This document shows, one piece after another, positions 1 to 5,372 of a stretch of 5,519 nt of DNA (positions within the stretch are counted from its first letter, which is position 1; each line of letters starts with the position of its first letter). This stretch comes from Eubacterium sp. (lineage in GTDB: Bacteria; Bacillota_A; Clostridia; Lachnospirales; Lachnospiraceae), in NCBI GenBank assembly GCA_024687845.1, contig JAILEL010000267.1, positions 1 through 5,519 on the forward strand, given 5' to 3'. Below the pieces are notes generated by a model. That model was not told the origin of the DNA. It made no database searches and saw nothing but the letters and a program-made list of their open reading frames with translations. A program made the position numbers and the translations under genes.

Positions 1-45
1 TGGCGACTGCATACTCATTTTTTGCAAAATAATGCTCCAGAATGA

Positions 46-131
46 TTAAATTCCACATTAAACGGAATTTAACTTTATGTCAAACCCTTTAAACGTGGAA
101 TTTAGTCTTCAGTATGGAATTTAACTTTTCA
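46..131. repeat. Cluster of four TGGAATTTAA-type motif copies, possible mobile-element end
   Basis: Three copies lie on the plus strand: GGAATTTAACTTT at 64-76, TGGAATTTA at 96-104, and TGGAATTTAACTTTTCA at 115-131. One inverted copy, TTAAATTCCA, is at 46-55. The first and last direct copies share 13 identical bases. Several related motif copies in about 90 bp recall the multiple terminal repeats of some insertion sequences, such as IS21-type elements, but no transposase is visible and the assignment is a guess. A short minus-strand reading frame beginning at 58 is open to the window edge (19 codons), without a clear ribosome binding site. Nothing else gene-like is seen in 1-146. Confidence 0.4.
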
Positions 132-146
132 CTCAAGCTTAAATGT

Positions 147-2336
147 TTATTCGTGATTCTTTATGAACTCAATGTTCTTTCTTTCATAATCATTAAATAC
201 ACTATCGTCAAATTTATCACCGGTATAAAGTGGAACATACCATGACTTACTGTTAAAATAACTAACAAACATTGGATCCTGGAAAATATATCCATGTCTG
301 GCATATATCTCATTTCTTGCATATGCCAGATCATCTAATGTAAGTCCTTTCATATCTGCTTCTGTTAAATACCTGGAATTACTATCTGCAAAATAGTATT
401 CTTTGTCATTTCCGGACTCGGACTGATCTGCTGTATAATCTTTATAGTTTATATAATATGTTCCATCCTGATTAATGTTTATAAATATATCTGCAGTCTG
501 TAATGCCTGGTTTAATGTTACTCTGTCCGTATCACCAAGTTTTCCAACTAACTGATCTTCAAAAGCACCTCGATCGCTATCTCTAAAGATATCCATCGTA
601 AATTCCCAGGTCCATGTTCCACCATAACTTTTGGCGTGATCAACGGCTGACATATATACTATATCTCCATCATCCAGAGTATCAGCAACAGCTACATCTA
701 GTATATTTACCGCTTTTTCTAATTCAGTATTCTTAGTGGAAGTATCCTTTGGGGCTTCAGTCTTATCTTCACCAGATTTATTTGTATTCTCCGCTGATTT
801 ATCTGTGTTCTCTCCAGATGGAGTAGAAAGTGTAAATGTATTCTTATATGATGAATCCAGTCCTGAGATAATCTGAATCTGTTTTTTTGCTTTATCAACA
901 GTAAATACTGCATCCAGTTCAACTTTTTCATTCATGCATACAATTACATTATCATCAATCAATACTACATATGGAACAGTATCTATTACCTTTTTACCAT
1001 TTTCTGTTATTTCAAGATGGTAATCATTATTGACATCTTCTAAGATCATTTTTCCACCATCTTCCGAAGAATAATCACCAAGCATTCCCGATAGCTGAGA
1101 CGAAAATACAGTAAGATTTTTAAGATTCTCCATTATTTCTGCGGAATAGTATGGAACTGTTCTCTCATCTCCAAGTGTAGTCTCATATTTCATAAGCCCA
1201 TCAAATGATCCGAATACGCAAACAAAATCATTTTCCAGGAAACGTTCAGCACCTTCTGGAAGTTCATAGAATACAAATCCAAATTCATCATCTGAATCTG
1301 CAACATATACAAGATATTCGCACTGATTGCCATCTTCAAGAACCTGTGCAATTCTACCCCAGAACATAACATTCTTTCCTACATTTGCATCTGGATTTCG
1401 AGCCAAATCCTCAAATTTCACATTTTCACATTTTGAAATATAATCAACTGAGGAATTTGTTATCCCATTTGAAGACTCACTGCTACCTGATTCATCGGAA
1501 ACTTCTTCGTCACCAATCTCTTCTTCATCATTAGGTCCATATCCTGCACCAACTATCTTATCATTACTATCTACATCAATAGATAGAAAGTATCCTGTAT
1601 TATTGTTATCATTATATATTGTCCTTGTAGCTTCAGAAATGGCATAAGTCTGTTTTTCAGTAAAATCATTTTTAAGCATTTCCTTTACAGTACTGGCAGA
1701 ATCACCCATCTTTATTCCACACAGATTATATTTATTATCATTACTACTTAGTTTAAGTACATAAACTTTTCCGTTCATACAATAAGCTAAAATATTATCT
1801 TCTGATGGATACATTCCCATTTCATTTTTCTCAACGCCAAAGAATTTGCATACTTCATCCTCTGTCGCATTCCATAAATCACGTATGTCATCTGATTTAG
1901 TATCACTTGTATTTGTATCCTCTGATTTTGTACTATCTGTACTGCTATTCTTTCCATCTCCTCCACCACTACTACAGAACGCGAGAAGGATACCTAAAAA
2001 TACAAAAACCCCTATACATATCAGAGCAATCTTCAGGCAGCCACTTTTCTTCTGTGGTGGAACATTCTGACCATTACCTGGAGCTCTATATGGACCATTT
2101 GCAGAGGCTCCCATGGAATTATATTGCTGTTGATTCGGTCCTGCTCCGTAATACTGCTGTTGAGTTGATTCTGGTCCGAAACTCTGTTGCTGATTCGATC
2201 CTGCTTCATAATACTGCTGATTATTTTCCCCCTGATAAGGTATATTTCCATTCTGTGTCTGAACAAACTGATAACCACAATCCGGACAGAACTTAGCACC
2301 ATCAGGTGATTCTTTTCCACATCTTAAACATTTCAT
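147..2336 (-). CDS. Zinc-ribbon, single-pass membrane protein with a large extracellular region ending in a YARHG domain
   Basis: This is a 729-residue protein of unknown function. An N-terminal zinc ribbon has C3, C6, C17 and C20 in two CxxC pairs. It is followed by four Gln/Tyr-rich decapeptide repeats (38-77), a basic stretch (KK at 96-97) and one membrane helix at about 101-121. This implies a cytoplasmic zinc ribbon and about 600 residues outside. The outer part has acidic Ser/Asp-rich linkers (about 122-150, 266-295, 505-540). They separate a domain at about 152-268, an OB-fold-like segment at about 296-405 (LARNP, then VGKNVMFWGRI, a pattern recurrent in Firmicutes surface proteins), beta-rich segments at about 408-500 and 540-635, and a YARHG domain at about 660-727 with the signature YARNEIYARHG. 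The start is set by AGGAGG eight bases upstream of ATG 2336. It lies 23 bases after the upstream gene, so the two are very probably co-transcribed under the cyclic-di-GMP riboswitch. LAFC at 118-121 resembles a lipobox, but Phe before the Cys makes lipidation unlikely. Confidence 0.93.
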   Translation of the reverse strand: MKCLRCGKESPDGAKFCPDCGYQFVQTQNGNIPYQGENNQQYYEAGSNQQQSFGPESTQQQYYGAGPNQQQYNSMGASANGPYRAPGNGQNVPPQKKSGCLKIALICIGVFVFLGILLAFCSSGGGDGKNSSTDSTKSEDTNTSDTKSDDIRDLWNATEDEVCKFFGVEKNEMGMYPSEDNILAYCMNGKVYVLKLSSNDNKYNLCGIKMGDSASTVKEMLKNDFTEKQTYAISEATRTIYNDNNNTGYFLSIDVDSNDKIVGAGYGPNDEEEIGDEEVSDESGSSESSNGITNSSVDYISKCENVKFEDLARNPDANVGKNVMFWGRIAQVLEDGNQCEYLVYVADSDDEFGFVFYELPEGAERFLENDFVCVFGSFDGLMKYETTLGDERTVPYYSAEIMENLKNLTVFSSQLSGMLGDYSSEDGGKMILEDVNNDYHLEITENGKKVIDTVPYVVLIDDNVIVCMNEKVELDAVFTVDKAKKQIQIISGLDSSYKNTFTLSTPSGENTDKSAENTNKSGEDKTEAPKDTSTKNTELEKAVNILDVAVADTLDDGDIVYMSAVDHAKSYGGTWTWEFTMDIFRDSDRGAFEDQLVGKLGDTDRVTLNQALQTADIFININQDGTYYINYKDYTADQSESGNDKEYYFADSNSRYLTEADMKGLTLDDLAYARNEIYARHGYIFQDPMFVSYFNSKSWYVPLYTGDKFDDSVFNDYERKNIEFIKNHE
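2106..2225 (-). repeat. Four tandem 30-bp units encoding Gln/Tyr-rich decapeptides
   Basis: Residues 38-47, 48-57, 58-67 and 68-77 of the YARHG protein are four consecutive ten-residue units of the form [N/T]QQQYYGAGP. Examples are NQQQSFGPES and TQQQYYGAGP. The underlying DNA repeats with a 30-bp period, with the CTGCTGTTGA and CTGTTGCTGATTC stretches visible on the plus strand. The tract lies between the zinc ribbon and the membrane helix, so it is probably a flexible cytoplasmic linker. Such a tract could vary in copy number between strains. Confidence 0.8.
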
Positions 2337-2359
2337 ACGCCCCGCCTCCTCTTATTTCA

Positions 2360-2992
2360 CTATTGTATTAATTTAGTACCGCAATTAGTACAAAACATAT
2401 CTCCTTCTTTATATTTTGTGCCACAATTCATACAGAATTTATATGTACCAGTATCAGGTTGTCCACCCATATTATTATATTCAGGTAACTGGGTTGCTTG
2501 CTGAATCACATAGGATATGATTCCCATATCAGCAGATATATTTCTGTACATTTTTATGCTATCAAAAACAGTAAAAGCCCCTCCTAAAGTTTTTCTCCAC
2601 CAGATAGAAAAAGTCATATCATCGTTATAACTGAAATCATATATAATTCTGTTATGACTTATCATTGGAGCCCCATTTCCATTCAATTCAACAGTCATAT
2701 TCATTCTTGTCAATTCTGGAATAATGGAATGTGTTAATTCTGATAGCGGAACCATATTGTAACACTTAAAGGTGTAATCTCTGAATTTATATGCTTTTAT
2801 ATCTAATAGCTTATTTTTTATAAGCCATCCAGCTCCAAGACCCAACGGAAGGCAAAATACTATTGCTACAACCCCACAAGCTAATCCAGTTATTCCTCCA
2901 ATAATTCCCGTTATCCAATAAATAATATTGTATTTTCTCCCACCGTCATCAACTGGTTCCATGGTAGTTTTAATAATATTAGTAGTTTCCAT
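2360..2992 (-). CDS. Membrane protein with C-terminal zinc ribbon, first gene of a riboswitch-controlled operon
   Basis: This is a 210-residue protein that I do not recognise as a named family. It has a polar N-terminus, then a hydrophobic stretch at about 22-58 (YWITGIIGGITGLACG followed by VVAIVFCLPLGLGAGWLI). That is long enough for one long or two short membrane helices and is Gly-rich. A mixed alpha/beta domain of about 120 residues (about 62-170) follows, with an exposed WW pair at 131-132, then a short linker and a C-terminal zinc ribbon with C187, C190, C201 and C204. The start at 2992 is chosen because AGGAGGAGGTG sits directly upstream at ideal spacing. The in-frame ATG at 3064 would put 24 extra residues inside the riboswitch aptamer and across its terminator. 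The TAG stop lies 23 bases before the next gene. Both proteins of the operon pair a zinc ribbon with a membrane anchor, which suggests they act together, possibly in one complex (inference). Confidence 0.9.
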   Translation of the reverse strand: METTNIIKTTMEPVDDGGRKYNIIYWITGIIGGITGLACGVVAIVFCLPLGLGAGWLIKNKLLDIKAYKFRDYTFKCYNMVPLSELTHSIIPELTRMNMTVELNGNGAPMISHNRIIYDFSYNDDMTFSIWWRKTLGGAFTVFDSIKMYRNISADMGIISYVIQQATQLPEYNNMGGQPDTGTYKFCMNCGTKYKEGDMFCTNCGTKLIQ

Positions 2993-2997
2993 TCTGA

Positions 2998-3008
2998 CAC
3001 CTCCTCCT
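2998..3008 (-). promoter_or_regulatory. Strong ribosome binding site that fixes the start at 2992
   Basis: The minus strand reads AGGAGGAGGTG, then TCAGA, then ATG. The second GGAGG is seven bases from the ATG. This site lies just downstream of the leader terminator, so translation can begin only on transcripts that read through it. No comparable site precedes the alternative ATG at 3064. Confidence 0.85.
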
Positions 3009-3018
3009 AAACTGATAA

Positions 3019-3051
3019 TAAAAAAGAGTATTGCAGACACTACAACACTCT
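3019..3051 (-). terminator. Intrinsic terminator in the leader, expression platform of the riboswitch
   Basis: On the minus strand, arm AGAGTGTTGTAG (3051-3040) pairs with CTGCAATACTCT (3036-3025). This makes a 12-bp stem with two G-U pairs and a three-base loop (TGT), followed at once by a run of T residues (TTTTTATT). It lies between the cyclic-di-GMP aptamer and the ribosome binding site of the 210-residue protein, the usual place for an attenuator. The first bases of its 3' arm can instead pair with the end of the aptamer, so termination should depend on ligand. Confidence 0.88.
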
Positions 3052-3065
3052 CTAATCTCTGCAAC
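3030..3065 (-). promoter_or_regulatory. Predicted antiterminator pairing
   Basis: GTTGCAGA (3065-3058, minus strand) is the 3' edge of the aptamer. It is complementary, with one G-U pair, to TCTGCAAT (3037-3030), the start of the terminator's 3' arm. The two segments are separated by 20 bases. The pairing cannot coexist with the closed aptamer (which uses TTGC) or with the terminator. Bound ligand should therefore free the terminator arm and switch the operon off. The direction of switching is inferred from base pairing only. Confidence 0.65.
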
Positions 3066-3138
3066 TGGCTGTCATTTCAGATTAACTGACTTTAGACCCT
3101 ATAGCTTTGCGTCCCAGCATTTCTACCGGTTTGCTAAA
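3061..3138 (-). promoter_or_regulatory. Cyclic-di-GMP-I (GEMM-I) riboswitch aptamer
   Basis: The minus strand contains the conserved GEMM-I blocks in order. These are GCAAACC (3134-3128), a hairpin CCGGTA-GAAA-TGCTGG with the GAAA tetraloop, the near-invariant GGGACGCAAAGC starting at 3115, TATAGGGTCTA, a second hairpin whose base is GTCA/TGAC, and finally GACAGCCAGTTGC ending at 3061. GCAA and TTGC at the two edges form the closing helix. The residue before CAAACC is G (3134), the identity expected for cyclic-di-GMP; variants preferring cGAMP carry A there. The final C at 3061 corresponds to the second ligand-contacting base. Cyclic-di-GMP is the second messenger that switches bacteria between motile and sessile states, and in Clostridia this class often controls surface genes. 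Confidence 0.92.
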
Positions 3139-3173
3139 TATCTAATATTTTTCCTTGCTTTTTGACTAAATTA

Positions 3174-3182
3174 ATTATATCA
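3174..3182 (-). promoter_or_regulatory. Extended -10 promoter for the zinc-ribbon/YARHG operon
   Basis: The minus strand reads TGaTATAAT, a perfect -10 hexamer (3179-3174) with an extended TG one base upstream. The -35 position (about 3197-3202) has no good TTGACA match, as is common for extended -10 promoters. Transcription would start near 3167 and leave about 30 bases before the aptamer. The -35 region lies within the left arm of the 3197-3221 palindrome. Confidence 0.65.
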
Positions 3183-3196
3183 TCTATCATTTTTTT

Positions 3197-3221
3197 AATC
3201 ATTCTCTGTGAGAGAATGATT
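3197..3221. promoter_or_regulatory. Perfect 25-nt palindrome, probable operator
   Basis: Arms AATCATTCTCT (3197-3207) and AGAGAATGATT (3211-3221) are perfect reverse complements around GTG. No T run follows on either strand, so it is not a typical intrinsic terminator. Its place between divergent genes and over the -35 region of the minus-strand promoter fits a binding site for a dimeric regulator. The helix-turn-helix protein encoded 90 bp away is the obvious candidate, but this is inference. Confidence 0.6.
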
Positions 3222-3243
3222 TATGCTTTATGGGCATTTTTGA

Positions 3244-3300
3244 TTGAAATATGCCTCTTGCTTGTATTAAACTTATATCTGTTATCATTATGTTTGGAGT
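3244..3300 (+). promoter_or_regulatory. Weak candidate promoter and ribosome binding site for the HTH-kinase unit
   Basis: TTGAAA (3244-3249) followed after 18 bases by TAAACT (3268-3273) is the best -35/-10 pair seen, but it is only a moderate match. Other pairings, such as TTGCTT (3258-3263) with TATCAT (3283-3288), are also possible. GGAGTGA (3295-3301) is the ribosome binding site, with GGAG about 11 bases from ATG 3310, rather long. An imperfect inverted repeat, GGGCAT/ATGCCT (3232-3237, 3251-3256), overlaps the -35 candidate. Confidence 0.3.
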
Positions 3301-3309
3301 GATTATAAA

Positions 3310-3774
3310 ATGAAGAAGACCTATTCAACAAAAGATATATTTAACAGCATTCACGACGGAAATACTATTGATCAGCAGGAAATATCTTTCTATACTGAAG
3401 ATGATTTGAGAAAAGATCTTGAAATGATATCAGCCGATATTGAAAAATACATTACAACTCACAAAACTCCATCTTCTTTTAATGAATTTGCAAGAGAAGC
3501 ATGCATTACCCCTTCTCATCTGAACCAATTTCTAAATGGCAAGAAAAAAATGACTAAGTATTATCTTCTCAGAATTTTTATTACACTCGGATATGATCTT
3601 GACAAAGTAAACTCACTTCTTCAAAGATTTGACGGAAGTTTTCTTTATGCAAGAAACAAGCGTGACTATATAATTATGAACGGAATTGTTGACAAACTTT
3701 CGATTGATGATATAGACTCTGTGTTAAGAGCTCAGGGATTAGAAGCACTGTGTCCAGTCGGAAACTATGAATGA
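3310..3774 (+). CDS. Small XRE-like helix-turn-helix protein, probable regulator
   Basis: This 154-residue soluble protein is probably a DNA-binding regulator. Residues about 56-104 fit a lambda-repressor/XRE-type helix-turn-helix: FNEFAREACITPSHLNQFLN, then GKKKMTKYYLLRIFITLGY. The ITPSHLNQFLNGKK segment matches the usual 'gvs.s.ls.i.nGk' recognition region, and LGYDLDKVNSLL matches the last helix. Residues 84-112 and 119-147 align with each other as a degenerate repeat (for example DLDKVNSLLQR against SIDDIDSVLRA), so the C-terminus seems to duplicate the last HTH helices. The N-terminal 50 residues are polar and unassigned. It lies 68 bp upstream of the kinase gene on the same strand with no terminator between, so co-transcription is likely. 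The nearby palindrome is a plausible target. It could instead be mainly a kinase partner or substrate; the sequence does not decide this. Confidence 0.85.
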   Translation: MKKTYSTKDIFNSIHDGNTIDQQEISFYTEDDLRKDLEMISADIEKYITTHKTPSSFNEFAREACITPSHLNQFLNGKKKMTKYYLLRIFITLGYDLDKVNSLLQRFDGSFLYARNKRDYIIMNGIVDKLSIDDIDSVLRAQGLEALCPVGNYE

Positions 3775-3874
3775 TATATCTCTTATATCTCTGGGTTTAA
3801 CTGAAGAACTGAAAAATCAATGCTATATCCAGAGGTTGTCTTATGGAAAATCCATATCTGCAAAAAATAAATAG
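3767..3874 (+). CDS. Possible 35-residue overlapping ORF bridging the HTH and kinase genes
   Basis: ATG 3767 lies five bases before the HTH gene's stop, in another frame, and opens a 35-codon frame that ends inside the kinase gene, 32 bases past its start. Its N-terminus is MNDISLISLG. Only a weak GGA precedes it. It could be a coupling ORF that carries ribosomes from one gene to the next, or a chance frame. I favour chance, because the kinase gene has its own ribosome binding site. Confidence 0.15.
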   Translation: MNDISLISLGLTEELKNQCYIQRLSYGKSISAKNK

Positions 3875-5099
3875 CATCATAGAGTCTTCAAGTGACCTAG
3901 AAATGATAGACAGGTCATACTTTAGTAATGCAAAAAACATCTCTGGAAAAATGCCTGTAATAAAGGTAAAATATAAGGGTACCCCTGCTATTCTAAAAAT
4001 CCTTACCCAAGAACAGACATCATTATATCAGCATCTTATCCCAATCCATAATGAACGTCTCGAAAGAATATTTGAAGTAAATTATTCTGATGGAGTCTTC
4101 TATTCAGTAAATGAATTTATCCCCCGTCCCAGCAATTTCAATTATAAGCTTTTTGATGTTCTTTATAAGCCTGAAATTGATTCCCTTACCTTATATGAAT
4201 ACATAACCAATTATAGTATGTTTGAAAAAACTACTGATCAGATACATTTTGTGCCTGAAAGTATTGCGCTAAGAATAGTTTTAGAACTGATAGAAGGACT
4301 TGAGGAACTAAATGCAAATGGACTGGTTCATGGTGACCTTTCCCCTCAGAATATTCTGCTCACAAATGCTCTAAATAAAGATCAAACAAGCAAAAAATCA
4401 GATAAATCAATAAATTGTCAGATTAGTAATTACAGCCTGAAAATAATCGATTTCGGTGCAATGCGCCCTCATAAACCCAGTGATCATCCGGTAACAGAGG
4501 TCGTTGGCACCAAAGAATTCCTGGCTCCTGAGATTCTTGCCTATAATATCCCTAATGACAGAATCGACATCTATTCCATCGGTTGCCTTTTACACTACAT
4601 ATGTCTTGGAATGTCCCCTACTGAATGTGGACCTGACTATGCCAAAGCTTTTCTAAGTCCTGGTGTATATAACATCATTAAGATATGCAACAATGAATAT
4701 AGTTCAAGATACAGCAGTCTGACACAGCTCAAGAAAGCAATAAAAAAAGAGATACAATTTCCATCCAGCACTTCTGGCAAATTCTTCTCTCATTTACCAG
4801 GTTTCAGAACTAATAAATTGTGGAAGAAAATAATTGCATCTCTTTTCTATTTATGGCTTATTGCCGATATTCTTATCGCACTGCTTATGGGCGACTTCAG
4901 CTTTAATTCGTGGTTTTTTATTGCATTTAGTATCCTGGAGGTTATCTTTGTATGCGATGCATTTGATATCGGAGGCAAGATACGAAGCTATAACACTTTC
5001 CGAAGAGAATATCCGATACTCCGTTTTCTGATCAAAATGGGTATAATGTTCTTCCTTCTTGTCGTTTACTGGATACTCTGGTATGCAATCAAAGGATAA
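3843..5099 (+). CDS. Membrane-anchored Ser/Thr protein kinase-like protein
   Basis: This 418-residue protein has an N-terminal kinase domain (about 20-305) and three C-terminal membrane helices (about 328-349, 355-375, 394-415). The visible motifs are the beta-3 lysine K52 (AILKIL), a hinge near NEFIP (90-94), the catalytic loop HGDLSPQN (163-170, D165 and N170), the metal-binding DFG (203-205), the activation-loop end FLAPE (226-230), the helix-F aspartate in DIYSIG (D242), and a late arginine, R289. The full set predicts an active kinase phosphorylating Ser/Thr at the inner membrane face. It is a non-RD type, with Gly before the catalytic Asp, and no GxGxxG loop is apparent. The alpha-C glutamate is not certain. 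The C-terminal membrane part has no large outside domain, unlike PASTA kinases, so any signal is probably sensed within the membrane or through a partner. AGAGG seven bases upstream supports ATG 3843, and in-frame stops lie just upstream. It is probably transcribed with the HTH gene. Confidence 0.9.
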   Translation: MENPYLQKINSIIESSSDLEMIDRSYFSNAKNISGKMPVIKVKYKGTPAILKILTQEQTSLYQHLIPIHNERLERIFEVNYSDGVFYSVNEFIPRPSNFNYKLFDVLYKPEIDSLTLYEYITNYSMFEKTTDQIHFVPESIALRIVLELIEGLEELNANGLVHGDLSPQNILLTNALNKDQTSKKSDKSINCQISNYSLKIIDFGAMRPHKPSDHPVTEVVGTKEFLAPEILAYNIPNDRIDIYSIGCLLHYICLGMSPTECGPDYAKAFLSPGVYNIIKICNNEYSSRYSSLTQLKKAIKKEIQFPSSTSGKFFSHLPGFRTNKLWKKIIASLFYLWLIADILIALLMGDFSFNSWFFIAFSILEVIFVCDAFDIGGKIRSYNTFRREYPILRFLIKMGIMFFLLVVYWILWYAIKG

Positions 5100-5213
5100 A
5101 TCATTTTACTTATAAGGCTTCTTCTGATTCATTTATCCGTTCACCGAGTATCTTGTTTAGCATAAAAAGACTCTGTATCCGGCATGCTTTTCTAACAAAA
5201 TAATGAAACTTAA

Positions 5214-5253
5214 AACGGGAAGCCCCTAAATAAGAGCTTCCCGTTACTTTTTT
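5214..5253 (+). terminator. Intrinsic terminator after the kinase gene, probably bidirectional
   Basis: AACGGGAAGC (5214-5223) pairs perfectly with GCTTCCCGTT (5236-5245) over a 12-base loop. ACTTTTTT follows on the plus strand. On the minus strand the same stem is followed by a shorter T run (GTTTTAAG), so it may also end transcripts arriving from the right. It lies 115 bases after the kinase stop. The stretch 5100-5213 shows no other convincing feature. Confidence 0.85.
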
Positions 5254-5270
5254 CATTCCTTTATCTCATA

Positions 5271-5372
5271 TTACTGGCAGGAACCATCAATTCCAACCCA
5301 GTAGTCTCCGATATTCTAATTTGTTGCCATTATTCCATTGTCAACATCAGCTTTCACTTCGTTATATACAAA
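5271..5372 (-). pseudogene. Decayed fragment resembling the C-terminal end of a surface-protein repeat
   Basis: One minus-strand frame reads FVYNEVKADVDNGIMATN, a TAG stop, then NIGDYWVGIDGSCQ and TAA. The pattern ATNxxIGDYWVGxDG is like the C-terminal repeat of some secreted Firmicutes proteins with cell-wall-binding-type repeats, recalled from general familiarity rather than a search. The in-frame stop, the lack of a start, the short length and the overlap with the end of the neighbouring ATPase gene point to a remnant. It could also be chance. Confidence 0.3.

Noticed and set aside
1974..1983. Lipoprotein signal (LAFC) in the YARHG protein
   Set aside because: Phe directly before the Cys does not fit the lipobox, and the segment follows 100 residues of cytoplasmic-type sequence rather than an N-terminal signal peptide.
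1907..2296. Plus-strand 129-codon ORF opposite the YARHG protein gene
   Set aside because: It is antisense to a well-supported gene with a strong start and domains, and its long open frame follows from the repetitive Gln/Tyr codons on the other strand. No ribosome binding site or domain is seen.
2220..2356. Possible separate promoter or terminator between the two minus-strand genes
   Set aside because: The 23-base gap holds only the stop codon and the AGGAGG site; no hairpin with a T run and no -10/-35 pair is seen.
3197..3221. The palindrome as an intrinsic terminator
   Set aside because: Neither strand has a T run after the hairpin; a TTTTTT run lies on the 5' side on the plus strand, where it cannot serve termination.
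4834..5031. Plus-strand 65-codon ORF within the kinase gene
   Set aside because: It is a shadow frame of the membrane-helix region of the kinase, without its own ribosome binding site.
5110..5256. A 48-codon minus-strand ORF starting ATGAAAAAA and ending ESEEAL, with a coding-like second half
   Set aside because: It contains the strong terminator hairpin at 5214-5253, and its only purine-rich stretch abuts the ATG at a spacing too short to work. It is more likely a chance frame through the terminator, though the second half (from about 5210) could be a remnant.
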